Shown here: positions 10,691-19,825 of the stretch, piece by piece
Layout of the letters: every line of letters begins with the position of its first letter
Position numbering within the stretch: the first letter of the stretch is position 1
Origin: Phoronis australis
Taxonomy: Eukaryota; Phoronida; Phoronidae
Direction of reading: 5' to 3'
Assembly (NCBI GenBank): GCA_002633005.1
Contig: NMRA01000721.1
Span: forward strand, 93,299 to 117,188
Length of the DNA: 23,890 bases
Made by a program: the position numbers and the translations under genes
The notes under the pieces: model-generated
What the model was told of the DNA's origin: nothing
Database searches by the model: none
The model's input: only the letters and a program-made list of their open reading frames with translations

Positions 10691-11400
10691 GTGGTGATGC
10701 TGGGTTACACGAAGGTTTGCTATGGAACATAATGTATCGTATGATTGGTGTAATGTTTTAATCAAGGCAAGGTTAGTACGGGAATGACAGTAAAATTATG
10801 ATGAACCCTAGTGGTGGTTTAGAACGCACATGACTGTACACTGGTGATGCTGGGTTACACGAAGGTTTGCTATGGAACATAATGTATCGTATGATTGGTG
10901 TAATGTTTTAATCAAGGCACTGTTAGTACGAGAATGACAGTAAAATGATGATGAACCCTAGTGGTGGGTTACACGAAGGAGTGGTGTAGAACGTACAATG
11001 TACATGTACACTGGTGATGCTGGGTTACAAGGAGTGCTGTAGAACATAGAGTGTACAGTGTACACGCGATGAGGCTGGGTTACACGAAAGAGTGGTGTAG
11101 AACATACAGTGTACAGTGTACACGCGATGAGGCTGGGTTACACGAAGGAATGGTGTAGAACATACAGTGCACACTGGTGATGCTGGGTTACAAGGAGTGC
11201 TGTAGAACATACAGTGTACAGTGTACACTCGATGAGGCTGGGTTACACGAAGGAGTGGTGTAGAACATACATGTACAGTGTACTCTGGTGATACTGCGTT
11301 ACACGAGGGAGTGGTGTAGAAACATACAGCACAGTGTACATGTGGAGATGCTGGGTTACACGAAGGTTTGCTGCCGAACATAATGTACCGTATGATTGAT
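10691..11400 (+). repeat. Nested tandem repeats (about 150 bp, then about 52-58 bp)
   Basis: Two units starting GTGATGCTGGGTTACACGAA are 150 bases apart (10691 and 10841), followed from 11011 by about seven shorter units of 52-58 bases carrying GCTGGGTTACACGAAGGAG and CAGTGTACAGTGTACAC. The short units keep a minus-strand frame open (RVTQPHRVYTVHC repeated), but this follows from the period and composition, not from a recognisable protein. The array lies in the inferred intron upstream of the ankyrin exon and is repeated at 12073-12782. Confidence 0.85.
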
Positions 11401-11510
11401 GTAATGTATTTAACAAAGCACGGCAAGAACGAGACTGAACCCATGAGATTGTGACANTGGTTGTGTGTGTGTCTGTGTCTGTGTGTGTGTGTCTGTGTGT
11501 GCATGTGTGT

Positions 11511-11516
11511 TTTATT
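11511..11516 (-). promoter_or_regulatory. Poly(A) signal AATAAA, duplicate copy
   Basis: Counterpart of the signal at 10129-10134, at the constant 1,382-base offset. Confidence 0.45.
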
Positions 11517-11647
11517 TCATTTTGAAATTAGAAATGCCAATCTTTGTGGTAGATTGTCATTTTAAAGAAACACCGCCGGGATTTTCAATTACCAGAAAAG
11601 CTTTAAAAACGATGGAGATGCCTACACCCATATTTGCAGCTACCGCT

Positions 11648-11698
11648 TCATTTTTTGATAACATATTCCGCAAATTTGCGTCCATGCGGTATTAGGTG
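11648..11698 (-). CDS. Predicted last coding exon of ankyrin-repeat gene, copy 2
   Basis: Same sequence as the exon at 10266-10316 (HLIPHGRKFAEYVIKK and stop), with the same acceptor and phase. If the duplication is real, the gene has two alternative or successive 3' ends; if it is an artefact, this is the same exon counted twice. Confidence 0.38.
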   Translation of the reverse strand, partial: HLIPHGRKFAEYVIKK

Positions 11699-11828
11699 CT
11701 GTATTCGAAATTGTGAAAAATTCACAAAAAAGACTCCAATTAGTAAAACAGCAAGATTATCACACAAATACCGTCAACAATTTCTTAGAATTATACACTA
11801 ATCATCCGAAAATCTTCTTGAATTCTAC

Positions 11829-11912
11829 CTTTAAGAATTTCTTCATGCTTTCGACAGTTGATTCGTCGACATTGCCTTTACGTCCACATACGTCGTAAGC
11901 GGTTTCTCCATT
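11829..11912 (-). CDS. Ankyrin-repeat exon, copy 2
   Basis: Same 28-codon phase-0 exon as 10447-10530 (NGETAYDVCGRKGN), with the same acceptor and donor. On the minus strand this copy lies upstream of the other one. A transcript through both would therefore meet the stop of copy 2 first, and copy 1 would be 3' of that terminator. Confidence 0.48.
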
Positions 11913-12072
11913 CTGTAACAAAAACATTGAATGAAAGACGAAGATCACATCAAATGACCACACATGTGTATTGATCTTACGTAGACATGAACATACTACT
12001 GTCTGCTTTTTGTGAAATTATTGGTAGCAGTTAAATGGAGGGACTCGACTTTATATATTTCGTCAATGGCTC

Positions 12073-12782
12073 GTGGTGATGCTGGGTTACACGAAGGTTT
12101 GCTATGGAACATAATGTATCGTATGATTGGTGTAATGTTTTAATCAAGGCAAGGTTAGTACGGGAATGACAGTAAAATTATGATGAACCCTAGTGGTGGT
12201 TTAGAACGCACATGACTGTACACTGGTGATGCTGGGTTACACGAAGGTTTGCTATGGAACATAATGTATCGTATGATTGGTGTAATGTTTTAATCAAGGC
12301 ACTGTTAGTACGAGAATGACAGTAAAATGATGATGAACCCTAGTGGTGGGTTACACGAAGGAGTGGTGTAGAACGTACAATGTACATGTACACTGGTGAT
12401 GCTGGGTTACAAGGAGTGCTGTAGAACATAGAGTGTACAGTGTACACGCGATGAGGCTGGGTTACACGAAAGAGTGGTGTAGAACATACAGTGTACAGTG
12501 TACACGCGATGAGGCTGGGTTACACGAAGGAATGGTGTAGAACATACAGTGCACACTGGTGATGCTGGGTTACAAGGAGTGCTGTAGAACATACAGTGTA
12601 CAGTGTACACTCGATGAGGCTGGGTTACACGAAGGAGTGGTGTAGAACATACATGTACAGTGTACTCTGGTGATACTGCGTTACACGAGGGAGTGGTGTA
12701 GAAACATACAGCACAGTGTACATGTGGAGATGCTGGGTTACACGAAGGTTTGCTGCCGAACATAATGTACCGTATGATTGAT
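12073..12782 (+). repeat. Nested tandem repeats, duplicate copy
   Basis: Second copy of the 150-bp and 52-58-bp tandem array at 10691-11400, with no difference seen by eye. Confidence 0.85.
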
Positions 12783-12837
12783 GTAATGTATTTAACAAAG
12801 CACGGCAAGAACGAGACTGAACCCATGAGATTGTGAC

Positions 12838-12963
12838 ATGCTGGACATAAGAGATTTAGTGAAGAAGTTTTGCTATTGGAAAGTCGATATTTTCAATGGT
12901 ATGAAACAGTTCTACAGAACAATAACATTTGGCGAACCTATACCACCTCAAAACTCAAAGTAG
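12838..12963 (+). CDS. Small ORF, possibly a first exon, unknown product
   Basis: An ATG at 12838 opens a 41-codon frame ending in TAG at 12961. The text MLDIRDLVKKFCYWKVDIF and NGMKQFYRTITFGEPIPPQ looks like folded protein, with hydrophobic and charged residues evenly mixed. A donor-like AAA then GTAGGT overlaps the last codon and stop, so the frame could be a spliced 5' exon instead of a complete peptide. The start lies exactly at the right edge of the 1,381-bp duplication, and an in-frame TGA sits just upstream. A longer frame (12870-13073) overlaps it but reads less like protein. Family unknown. Confidence 0.25.
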   Translation: MLDIRDLVKKFCYWKVDIFNGMKQFYRTITFGEPIPPQNSK

Positions 12964-14296
12964 GTTTCACGTTAGTTACTCCATCCGATCATGATAATAC
13001 GCTCACAAACACCTTTTCAAGCAACGTGTTAAGTCATTTATGGGATGTTGATATTTTTGGTGTTCCACGGTAATTTAATGTCGTAATCTGAGACTAGACT
13101 ATTTTTGCTGAGTTACAAAACAATATGTGATATCACTGGTCCGCGTTATGATCACGTGATTGTGTAATGTTTGGATTGTTTTCTTTCACAGAGGTAATTT
13201 CTAATAACAGAACCACCAACAGTCTAAAAGTCCATTTTTGTTCCAACATGATATGTAGGCTTGCTTGATGTTACACGAAACAAAGGCACAGAAAGCTTAC
13301 TTGTTATGAAATAATCTGAAGAAGTACATTGTAATGGATTAAAAATGGAATTGCCAATAAAAGAAAAAATCATGAGGACCGCAGTATGAACGGGAGTGTC
13401 GAAACTAAAAATAATAATATTGTGAATTCTAAAGTAGTGCAAGTGTACTCATTCCTTTCCACTCGAGTTGACGATCACATAAATTGTGCACTCGAAAGTA
13501 GTACAAGTGTACTCATTGCCTTCAACTTGAGTTGGTCTTCCCAGAAGCTGCGATTTCACGCCAATAATGCCCACCTACTTGAACTTCGTTTTTAGCCAGA
13601 TAAACAGGATGAAAGAGTTGAGTGGATCTGTACTTAGAGATTAGACCCCGCTGGCCAGAGTGCAAGACATTACGTAAGAATTTTTTAAATTTTATTTTAA
13701 AGAAATGATAAAAGAACTTCAAAAATCTAGATGATCAACTTCAAAATTCACTGCTTCCATTGATTTAAAGTACTAAGCGATCCAGAGGTTTCATCCCATT
13801 ACCTTTCTTGCATACTTCACGTTTTATTCAAATTCTCATAGTATTATTTGTGTTCTAATTGAAATAAAAACTGGATGCCAAAAACTGCCAAGCAGTATTT
13901 TGTAAGACTGTTGCCATTTTTGGACCTAACACGTTTGAGACAAAATGTGGGAAAGACCAAAATGCCGTCAGCGTTTTGACTGCAACATAACTCGACGCAC
14001 CATTTGTCAGTGCCGAAGTCCCCTACGCATGAAGTACGAGAGACTTGATTTGTTAGATAGTACACAGCAGTGACTATAATTACGAGGTGGAAAAGATTGC
14101 AGTGCCATTACAGCCTAAGTAGTATAGTAAGAGGTTTTGGGCGCCCGTTTTGAGGCTCCTCGGTCAAAGGTCATCTATGTGAAAGGAGGTCACGTGGGAT
14201 AACTGCGATCGGAAGGCACACCTACCGGACGGATGTGTCAATGACGTCATGACGTAATAGGTTTAATTGGTTAGAGAGGCACCTCGAAACCCGAAC
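12964..14296. other. No recognisable gene; one short direct duplicate
   Basis: Short frames on both strands, no domain found. Around 13432-13473 and 13495-13535 a ~41-base segment (AGTGCAAGTGTACTCATT and AGTACAAGTGTACTCATT) is repeated with a ~63-base spacing. The sequence just before copy C of the large repeat (14110-14296) is GC-richer and contains overlapping TGACGTCA-type words near 14242. Confidence 0.5.
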
Positions 14297-16478
14297 ATGT
14301 ATTACATAGCCACATCACCACATGACCATGTATTACATAGCCACATCACCACATCACCATGTATTACATAGCCAAATCACCACATGACCATGTATTACAT
14401 AGCCGCGTCACCACATGACCATGTGTTACTTAGCCACATCACCACATGGGCTGGCAATCCAGTCTTGGGTGGATTGTTAGATAATAATGTCACGTCTATC
14501 GTGGGATTTTGGCGGTAAAATCCAATACGGGTCAAAACTAAAGTGGCCGTGTGCTTCCCATATAATGCATAGTTATGTATTAAGAACTGCTTCGTCATCT
14601 CACTATTTGACAATGTCCTTGCCTGTCCAGCGCAAGCCGGCCGACCAAGAGGGCGTACCAAAGGTGAGGTGCCAAGTAAAACATGCAAGTTTTACCAAAA
14701 ACTCCCTACTTGCACGGTAAACAAAGGTAAAATTCCATATTTGCACACTTTGGTGGCACTACAAAAATAATTGTTATTTAGGAAGAAACGTGACTTTTTA
14801 ACAACGCAAACGTAGAAGCGTTGGCTTCCAAATATAATGGACCATTAGTAGATTTGACACTGCACCTCGTGCACGGTGGGAAATCCGTGCAGGTATTAAA
14901 TAGCTGGGCCTCCGTAGAATAGCTGAAAGCGTTCTTCTTGCCGACTGTTCCTGAAACGAAACAAAATTCAACGCACACATATTATTCAAGTATCAAATTA
15001 TCTTATTTAAGCTATACTGCTTCATCCTCATTATCGTATTGTTTGGATTCTCGGGTTAGTGACCCTATTTGTTCTACTATTATTAATTTAATAGTACCAC
15101 GTGATCTATCTGTCTTGTCGCACTACTGGTTCATGGTCCATAACTCTCTCCAATTTTCGAGTTTTCAGTCAATTTCTCTTCCCCTCCCACCCTCAACTCA
15201 ATTTTCCTTACTTCCTATTTACATTGTAGATGTCCTAGTGTTGCTTCTGCATATTGTTACTTATCTTCCTAGTTCAACAATTGTGTATACTTGCATTGCT
15301 GCATTGTACATCCCATAGTGCTCCTTGTCTGGCAGATTGTCGCAGATTGTCACCCACCTCTACAGCTCAACTTATTATATGACACGTTTTAATCGACATC
15401 TGTATTAGTTTAATTTGTCATGATCTATGTGACCTTTTCACACGTGTTGTTTCAACGTAAACTAGACTCAGTGTCGCTTCACAGTTAGCGCAAATAAAAA
15501 TAGTTACACTGAATGTACTTGTACAGTGACAACATTTTGAAGTAAATCTAGAATGCATTAACCTGACCAACACAAGACCTGGTGATGATCTCAAAAATAC
15601 TATGGATGGATGTATTTAGCGGTATAATAACAACAGGTAGGCCAAGATTGCTTCAAACTCATTTATTTTAAGTACATCAAAGTAGTATTTTTCAAATTTC
15701 AAAGAATTGTACCACAGAGAACTTAGAACTTGAAGGCCTCTAAGCTGCAACGTAATAGATTTCAGTAATGTTATATTTTAATAATATGTAAACATAAAGA
15801 GATCGCTAGGTTGATATCAGTATAGATTAAACAGTCCAAGATACATGTCTATCGCTCCACGGATGTGTAAATTATACTACGAATTGGAAGTCAGTCAGGG
15901 TTTTAAGGTTTTAGTTGTATTTTACAATAAAAAATTTGATACAGTTTCCTGCCAAAAACTTGAATCAGGGTAAAAACGTCATTGCTAAGGCGTCTACGTA
16001 CATGTGTGACGTTGGTACCAAGCCCGACGTACACTGAGACTAATTTCATCTGAAAACGGCCAATTTGATTGGGACAACGCGTGTTCGGCAACTTGGGCCA
16101 AATGCTTGACTTTTTTTTTCAGAGTTGAAAACACATTTCAAACCAATGCATTAAGTACTTGAATGACTTTGGTCTTTTATACAAAAAGCCCTAAGCTGTA
16201 GGATATTTTTCTTCGTCCATCCGGGAAACTACGATGTAATAGGGGCCTGTAAAACTTTATGATCCGTTTCATCTCCACTAGTTCACTGAAAAGCTTCGAT
16301 TACATGACTGTGTATATCACTAGAATAGAACACGATCTGAACATTCTAGACGACTCCTTAGATGGAAGTCAAGATGAAGACAGAAGTGGGAATTTAACAA
16401 TTCTCAAATCTAAGCGATTACTCCAATGATCACAAACAAGAAGTAGTTAAAACATAGCTGCAATCCGTATACGAGAGA
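14297..16478 (+). repeat. Dispersed repeat copy C (31-bp units then block Z)
   Basis: It starts with five 31-bp units (14297-14450), then GGGCTGGCAATCC and GGATTGTTAGA, as at 6085 in copy B, and follows block Z to 16478. Landmarks shared with copy B include CTGAAACGAAACAAAATTCAACGCAC-type sequence (in pieces), GAAAACGTC-type stretches, GGGAAACTACGATG and ACTCCAATGATCA. It is split by an insertion at about 14976-15492. The junction at 16478 is abrupt: copy B continues with CACCCGTACACTC while copy C turns into a palindromic array. Confidence 0.75.
14976..15492 (+). mobile_element. About 517-bp insertion within copy C, class unknown
   Basis: Copies B and D read continuously from CAACGCACA to AAATAGTTA. 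Copy C has about 517 extra bases between them. The word CGCA stands at both junctions (14972-14975 and 15489-15492), compatible with a 4-bp target-site duplication, though so short a word could be chance. The insert is T-rich on the plus strand, has no clear terminal inverted repeats and no recognisable protein. A frame covers part of it (14938-15318), but it starts in the flanking repeat and reads as low-complexity S, L and T. Confidence 0.5.
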
Positions 16479-16645
16479 TGTAAAATTTTACACGCTAGCG
16501 TGTTAAACATGTAAAATGTGACACGCTAGCGTGTCAAACGTGTAAAATTTTACACGCTAGCATATCAAACTTGTAAATTGTGACACGCCAGGGTCGTGTC
16601 AAACGTGTAGAATTTTGACACGCTAGCGTGTCGAACGTGTAAAAT
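16479..16645 (+). repeat. Palindrome-bearing tandem array, five ~31-bp units
   Basis: Each unit pairs a GTAAAATTTTAC-like palindrome with an ACACGCTAGCGTGT palindrome. The palindrome starts are 16490, 16521, 16552, 16583 and 16618, at spacings of 31, 31, 31 and 35. The second extends to an 18-base perfect palindrome (16519-16536); the third and fourth are damaged. The array lies exactly at the right edge of repeat copy C. Confidence 0.85.
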
Positions 16646-17332
16646 ATGATAGAACTCTTCAATAAAGATACAATTTAAATAGGCTTGGTAGTTCTGAAAA
16701 GGCCACTGGGGGGTAATCATCCAATTTGAATGACTAAATATGTTCCCTTAATAACATCAAAGAATTTGTAACAAAATAACTGGCTTTTCAAATATCCAGA
16801 TACTGCGTTAGAGTTGGTTTAGCTGTCAGAGAGTGCAGTTGTTATAAGAGAGCACCTATGAAGTATGGTTTTCGAGTTTGGTGCAACTCTAACAGAAGTT
16901 TATTATGTGTGTACTCTGGTTGACAGTGGCTTGATAAACTTTTCTTGCAAATGGTATTTCTTGTACCAGGTAAGTTTGATTGTAACAGAAAACAAGAGTC
17001 AGTAGAAACTATTGTAATACACATGTACATGTATATGAAGTTGGAACGCCTCTCATCTTAAGTAGAATAGCAATTCATAACTGTTGTTATAGGATCAACT
17101 CACATTTTTTGCCAGCTTGAATGAGGATAAGACATTGTGTGTAGAGATTTCGGCAGAAAAATCAACATGAAATCGATGTTATGACAAATGTTGAATCACT
17201 CTTTGTAATTCAAAAATGTTACAAAGTGCGTATGTTCTTTACTTCAAAAACTGTCTTCAANTAATGTCATTAAAACTAATTTCATCATCGAGTAGGAACC
17301 AGGTTTCTACAGTAAACTAACTTCTAACTTCT
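16646..17332. other. No recognisable gene; one N at 17261
   Basis: AT-rich sequence with short frames only. A short ACATGTACATGTA run lies near 17023. The N at 17261 has no duplicated flanks that I can see. Confidence 0.5.
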
Positions 17333-18526
17333 GTATTTACCGGTGTTGGAAAAGTTAGCGATCGTTCTTCGGCTGCTGCTAAAATTGTGATGTGTTCTCT
17401 TGAGTCGACATTTTGCGATTACGTCACCTGACCTTTACCAGTTTCTTTTCCACCGATTCTTTTATCAAGTGTTCGTCGCTGACGCTACCTAGGTTGCGTA
17501 CATGTCATATAAATTATCGGAACTTGTTTCATTTTGTTACAAGTGTTTAGTATTTTTATTCACGCAAACCGAATTTTAGAACAACCTTAGTGCTGAGAAG
17601 CTGCCACCATGTCCCGAAAGACGTCTCGGATAGCGCGTGCGCCGTGTCACGAGCGTGCTGTTTTTGAAACGGAGGACACACTTCATTGTTAAAAAGGCGG
17701 CAAATTATGCTACCAAAGGAAGTTTATTTGATTATTTTCCACTTAAACGGCTGCAACGGACAATGGAAGTGTCGGGTGACTACCAGATTTTCCATGCGCT
17801 TCCGCCGGTCCGTTAGCTTTTTATGTTGATGTAGCCTAAGTTTTACGACGAGATGACGAGCATAAGTCTACTTAGCCAGCCAGCTAGCTGTATGAAGACT
17901 GTCGTCAAAATAAAGCTAGGTCCCACTTTGTGTATTTCTTCCGTAGACCCCGAAATTGCACACAGCCTGGGTAGTTCTGCTCGTCACCGCGCCGTGAAAC
18001 TTGTATCAACATGTACAGTGTAAAGCTAAAAACCGGACGGTGTGCATGCAAAATCTGGGAGTCAACCGACACTCACCTTTGCCGTTACAGCCGTTTAAGT
18101 GAAAAACAATGCAATAAACGTCATTTTCTTGTGTAACTCTCCGCCTTTTCTAACAATGAAAAGTATTTCGTCGTTTTGAAAACAGTACGCTCGTGTCACG
18201 CGCACGCACCATTTCCTAAATTTTTGCGACATCTCTCGGGTGATGATGATAGCTTGGCAGCAGCAAAATTTATTCTGAAATTCGATTTTTCGGTATCAAA
18301 ATTCTAAAAACTTATAATGAAGTGAAACCAGTTCTGATAATTTGTTTTGACGTGTATGCAAGCTCGTGAAAGAACAACAGTTAATTGAAGAATTTTCGAA
18401 AAAAGAAACTGGTCAATAGGTGACGCAATATTTCACGGCGCCGAAAGCCGTCGCTAAACATCGCTCCACAAATTTAGCAGCAGAATAACGGTAGAACGCC
18501 ATTTTTGCCAACACCATTAAATAATT
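17333..18526. mobile_element. Foldback element with ~500-bp inverted arms
   Basis: The left arm (about 17333-17835) matches the reverse complement of the right arm (about 18010-18526) over its whole length, with many substitutions and small indels. Shared words include CTGCTGCTAAA, ACCAGTTTCTTTT, AAATTATC-GAAC, TCACGAGCGT and CACTTAAACGGCTG. The outer ends both begin with GGTGTTGG followed by A-rich sequence. A loop of ~170 bases lies between. This is the layout of a non-autonomous DNA transposon with long terminal inverted repeats. I could not settle the target-site duplication (T/A-rich flanks, TTTA versus TTAA). The left arm holds an ATG in excellent context (GCCACCATG at 17607) with a frame of only 29 codons. 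Confidence 0.75.
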
Positions 18527-18606
18527 TAGTTTACTCAAGGAAGACTGTAGTTTTTAATGACACCAATTTTGTGTCAGATTTTATCTTGCCACTTTTTACC
18601 CACATC

Positions 18607-18642
18607 GGTGCAAAGCTGTATATTTATATACAGCTTTGTACC
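18607..18642 (+). other. Strong hairpin
   Basis: CAAAGCTGTATA and TATACAGCTTTG form a perfect 12-bp stem with a TTTA loop. The stem extends outward to about 16 bp with one G/T wobble. It lies between the foldback element and the THAP exon. Its role is unknown. Confidence 0.7.
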
Positions 18643-18927
18643 AAGGCTAAAGTCTACTATACCCGGGTAGTCAATGGCTGTCTGAAATTTCGGGGTTAAC
18701 GGAGCTCAATACACAGTGGTACGATAGTCTTAAACTGTAAATTGCAAGGTCTAAGTATGTTAAATTGTAATAATATTTTCAACATATTGTTAGTTGGATA
18801 TATCTTCTTCCAATTATCATGTTATTGTGTCTGTAGTTACGTTAAAAAGCGAAAATTAAAAAAAATCCGCGAAAAGTTGACCTTTGACACCGTGACATGG
18901 TGTTGGGGAACACAAACTAGATCAATA
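18643..18927. other. Upstream region of the THAP exon, no gene seen
   Basis: A frame at 18742-19002 is open but begins in AT-rich sequence and ends just before the THAP ATG; I take it as leader or promoter DNA. Base composition becomes more balanced after about 18880. Confidence 0.4.
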
Positions 18928-18939
18928 TCCCACAATGCA
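18928..18939 (+). promoter_or_regulatory. ZNF143/THAP11-like motif TCCCACAATGCA
   Basis: TCCCACAATGCA agrees with the core of the Staf/ZNF143 consensus (WCCCRNMATSCM), which THAP11 also uses in vertebrate promoters. It lies 66 bases before the THAP ATG, a plausible promoter-proximal position. A 12-base match can occur by chance. Confidence 0.35.
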
Positions 18940-19004
18940 GTTTACCGCCCATACAAAACAGTGGAAGACGAACAAGGAGCGTTCAATCTTGGCATGATTT
19001 AGAC

Positions 19005-19251
19005 ATGGTACATCGGTGTGTGTGCGCCAACTGTGCTAACACCAGCCAGGTGGAAGGCGTGACCCTATTTAGGTTTCCCAAAGACAAGCATCTGGCCGCG
19101 AAATGGCACGTTTTCGTGTGCACTGCTCGTCATTGTAAAATGACTGTCGAGTCGGCCAGTCTGTCGGAGCCGAAATATGCTCCGACCACTTTGAGGACGG
19201 CTGCTTCGACGACAAACATATCATGAAGTTTGAAGCTGGTCTTGTGAAAAG
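19005..19251 (+). CDS. THAP zinc-finger exon with a one-base frame break
   Basis: THAP domains are C2CH zinc fingers that bind DNA; they occur in transcription regulators and in P-element-like transposases. From the ATG at 19005 (context GACATGG) the frame reads a Cys pair (CANC, residues 7-10), LFRFPKD and the conserved Trp in AAKWHVFVC. After residue ~45 the pattern continues in another frame from 19139: NDCRVGQ and then EICSDHFEDGCF, which supplies the C-x2-H pair and the HF motif, then EAGLVKR and a perfect donor (AG then GTAAGT, exon end 19251). The switch falls at the AAAA run at 19137-19140. The first frame alone stops at 19226. About 49 residues separate the two zinc-ligand pairs, within the family range. 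Either the gene is broken or one A is missing from the assembly. Confidence 0.7.
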
Positions 19252-19276
19252 GTAAGTTATCTTCATAATTTATGGC

Positions 19277-19648
19277 TTATATCCATGACGCTTTCTCAGT
19301 GCTTGAACTATAACGATCTTTTTTCGCAATCACCATAGTTCTCGCGGTCAACAATTGCTGAGTGTTGCCGGTGGTATTTCTTTGGAATGTTGCCCAGTAG
19401 GCTATTTGTTGATTCAACTGTTCTTGGNTTAGGGCTGTCCAACCGATATTTTTTGGATTTGCAAAAATACTTGAATATATTCGGAAAGATAATGCATCCC
19501 ACTCAATGTAATTTGAAAAAAATATCAAAATCGGTTTAAGCTGTGCACATTTAGTGCAATTTTGGTGGCGAAATTTGGGTCGTTTGTTTGGATCTGCTTG
19601 GCCATCCTGGACAACAGCAGCATAAGTTACGAGTTTAACACCGTGCAT
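19277..19648 (-). CDS. ORF of unknown function opposite the THAP intron
   Basis: A 123-codon minus-strand frame, open across the N at 19428. It contains KRPKFRHQNCTKCAQLKPIL and YWATFQRNTTGNTQQLL. I recognise no domain. It lies directly behind the THAP splice donor on the opposite strand and could be part of a mobile element, an exon with unseen partners, or a chance frame. The composition (many N, Q, T and aromatic residues) neither supports nor excludes coding. Confidence 0.22.
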   Translation of the reverse strand: MHGVKLVTYAAVVQDGQADPNKRPKFRHQNCTKCAQLKPILIFFSNYIEWDALSFRIYSSIFANPKNIGWTALXQEQLNQQIAYWATFQRNTTGNTQQLLTARTMVIAKKDRYSSSTEKASWI

Positions 19649-19825
19649 AATTTATTTTCACCAGCAATTTACGATGAAATTTAGTGAGACAGATCTATAA
19701 CTACTATTCTGAGCGATTGAATAGTTTTCATTGGATTTCGGCCAAGCAGAAGTTACTTGTAGAGTGATAAAACTGCTCACAATTCCTGTTTTGGACTTCG
19801 TCTCATTTCCGGCGGCACCGACAGC

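Larger units (their letters stand above)
10076..11456 (+). repeat. 1,381-bp direct duplication, copy 1
   Basis: Every landmark checked here recurs 1,382 bases further on, with no indel and no substitution found by eye. The block contains part of the TG microsatellite, the 3' end of a minus-strand ankyrin-repeat gene, and a tandem-repeat region. It is followed by an N at 11457 and then by copy 2. Perfect identity, a boundary inside a microsatellite and the N together suggest an assembly duplication rather than an old tandem duplicate. Confidence 0.95.
11458..12838 (+). repeat. 1,381-bp direct duplication, copy 2
   Basis: Same content as 10076-11456 at a constant offset of 1,382. Copy 2 is followed by non-duplicated sequence starting GCTGGACATAAG, whereas copy 1 is cut by the N at 11457. 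Copy 2 starts at the GGTTGTG step inside the microsatellite. Confidence 0.95.

Noticed and set aside
11025-11504. 159-codon minus-strand ORF with RVTQPHRVYTVHC repeats, and its 12407-12826 duplicate
   Set aside because: It runs over tandem repeats and the CA microsatellite, crosses the N at 11457, and has no recognisable domain. It most likely reflects repeat periodicity.
14240-14300. tRNA-like head (TTTAATTGGTTAGAG and CCTCGAAACCC) suggesting a SINE start
   Set aside because: The A-box-like and B-box-like words are far too close together and both imperfect, and no SINE body follows.
14938-15318. 126-codon plus-strand ORF
   Set aside because: It begins in block Z and continues into the inserted DNA, with a low-complexity S/L/T-rich translation. 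A chance frame across an insertion junction.
17607-17696. 29-codon ORF with an ideal Kozak start
   Set aside because: It lies in the arm of the foldback element, is very short, and its start context and frame are not kept in the other arm. At most a relic.
17261-19428. Single Ns at 17261 and 19428 as further duplication joints
   Set aside because: Unlike the Ns at 2096 and 11457, the flanks of these show no direct repeats.
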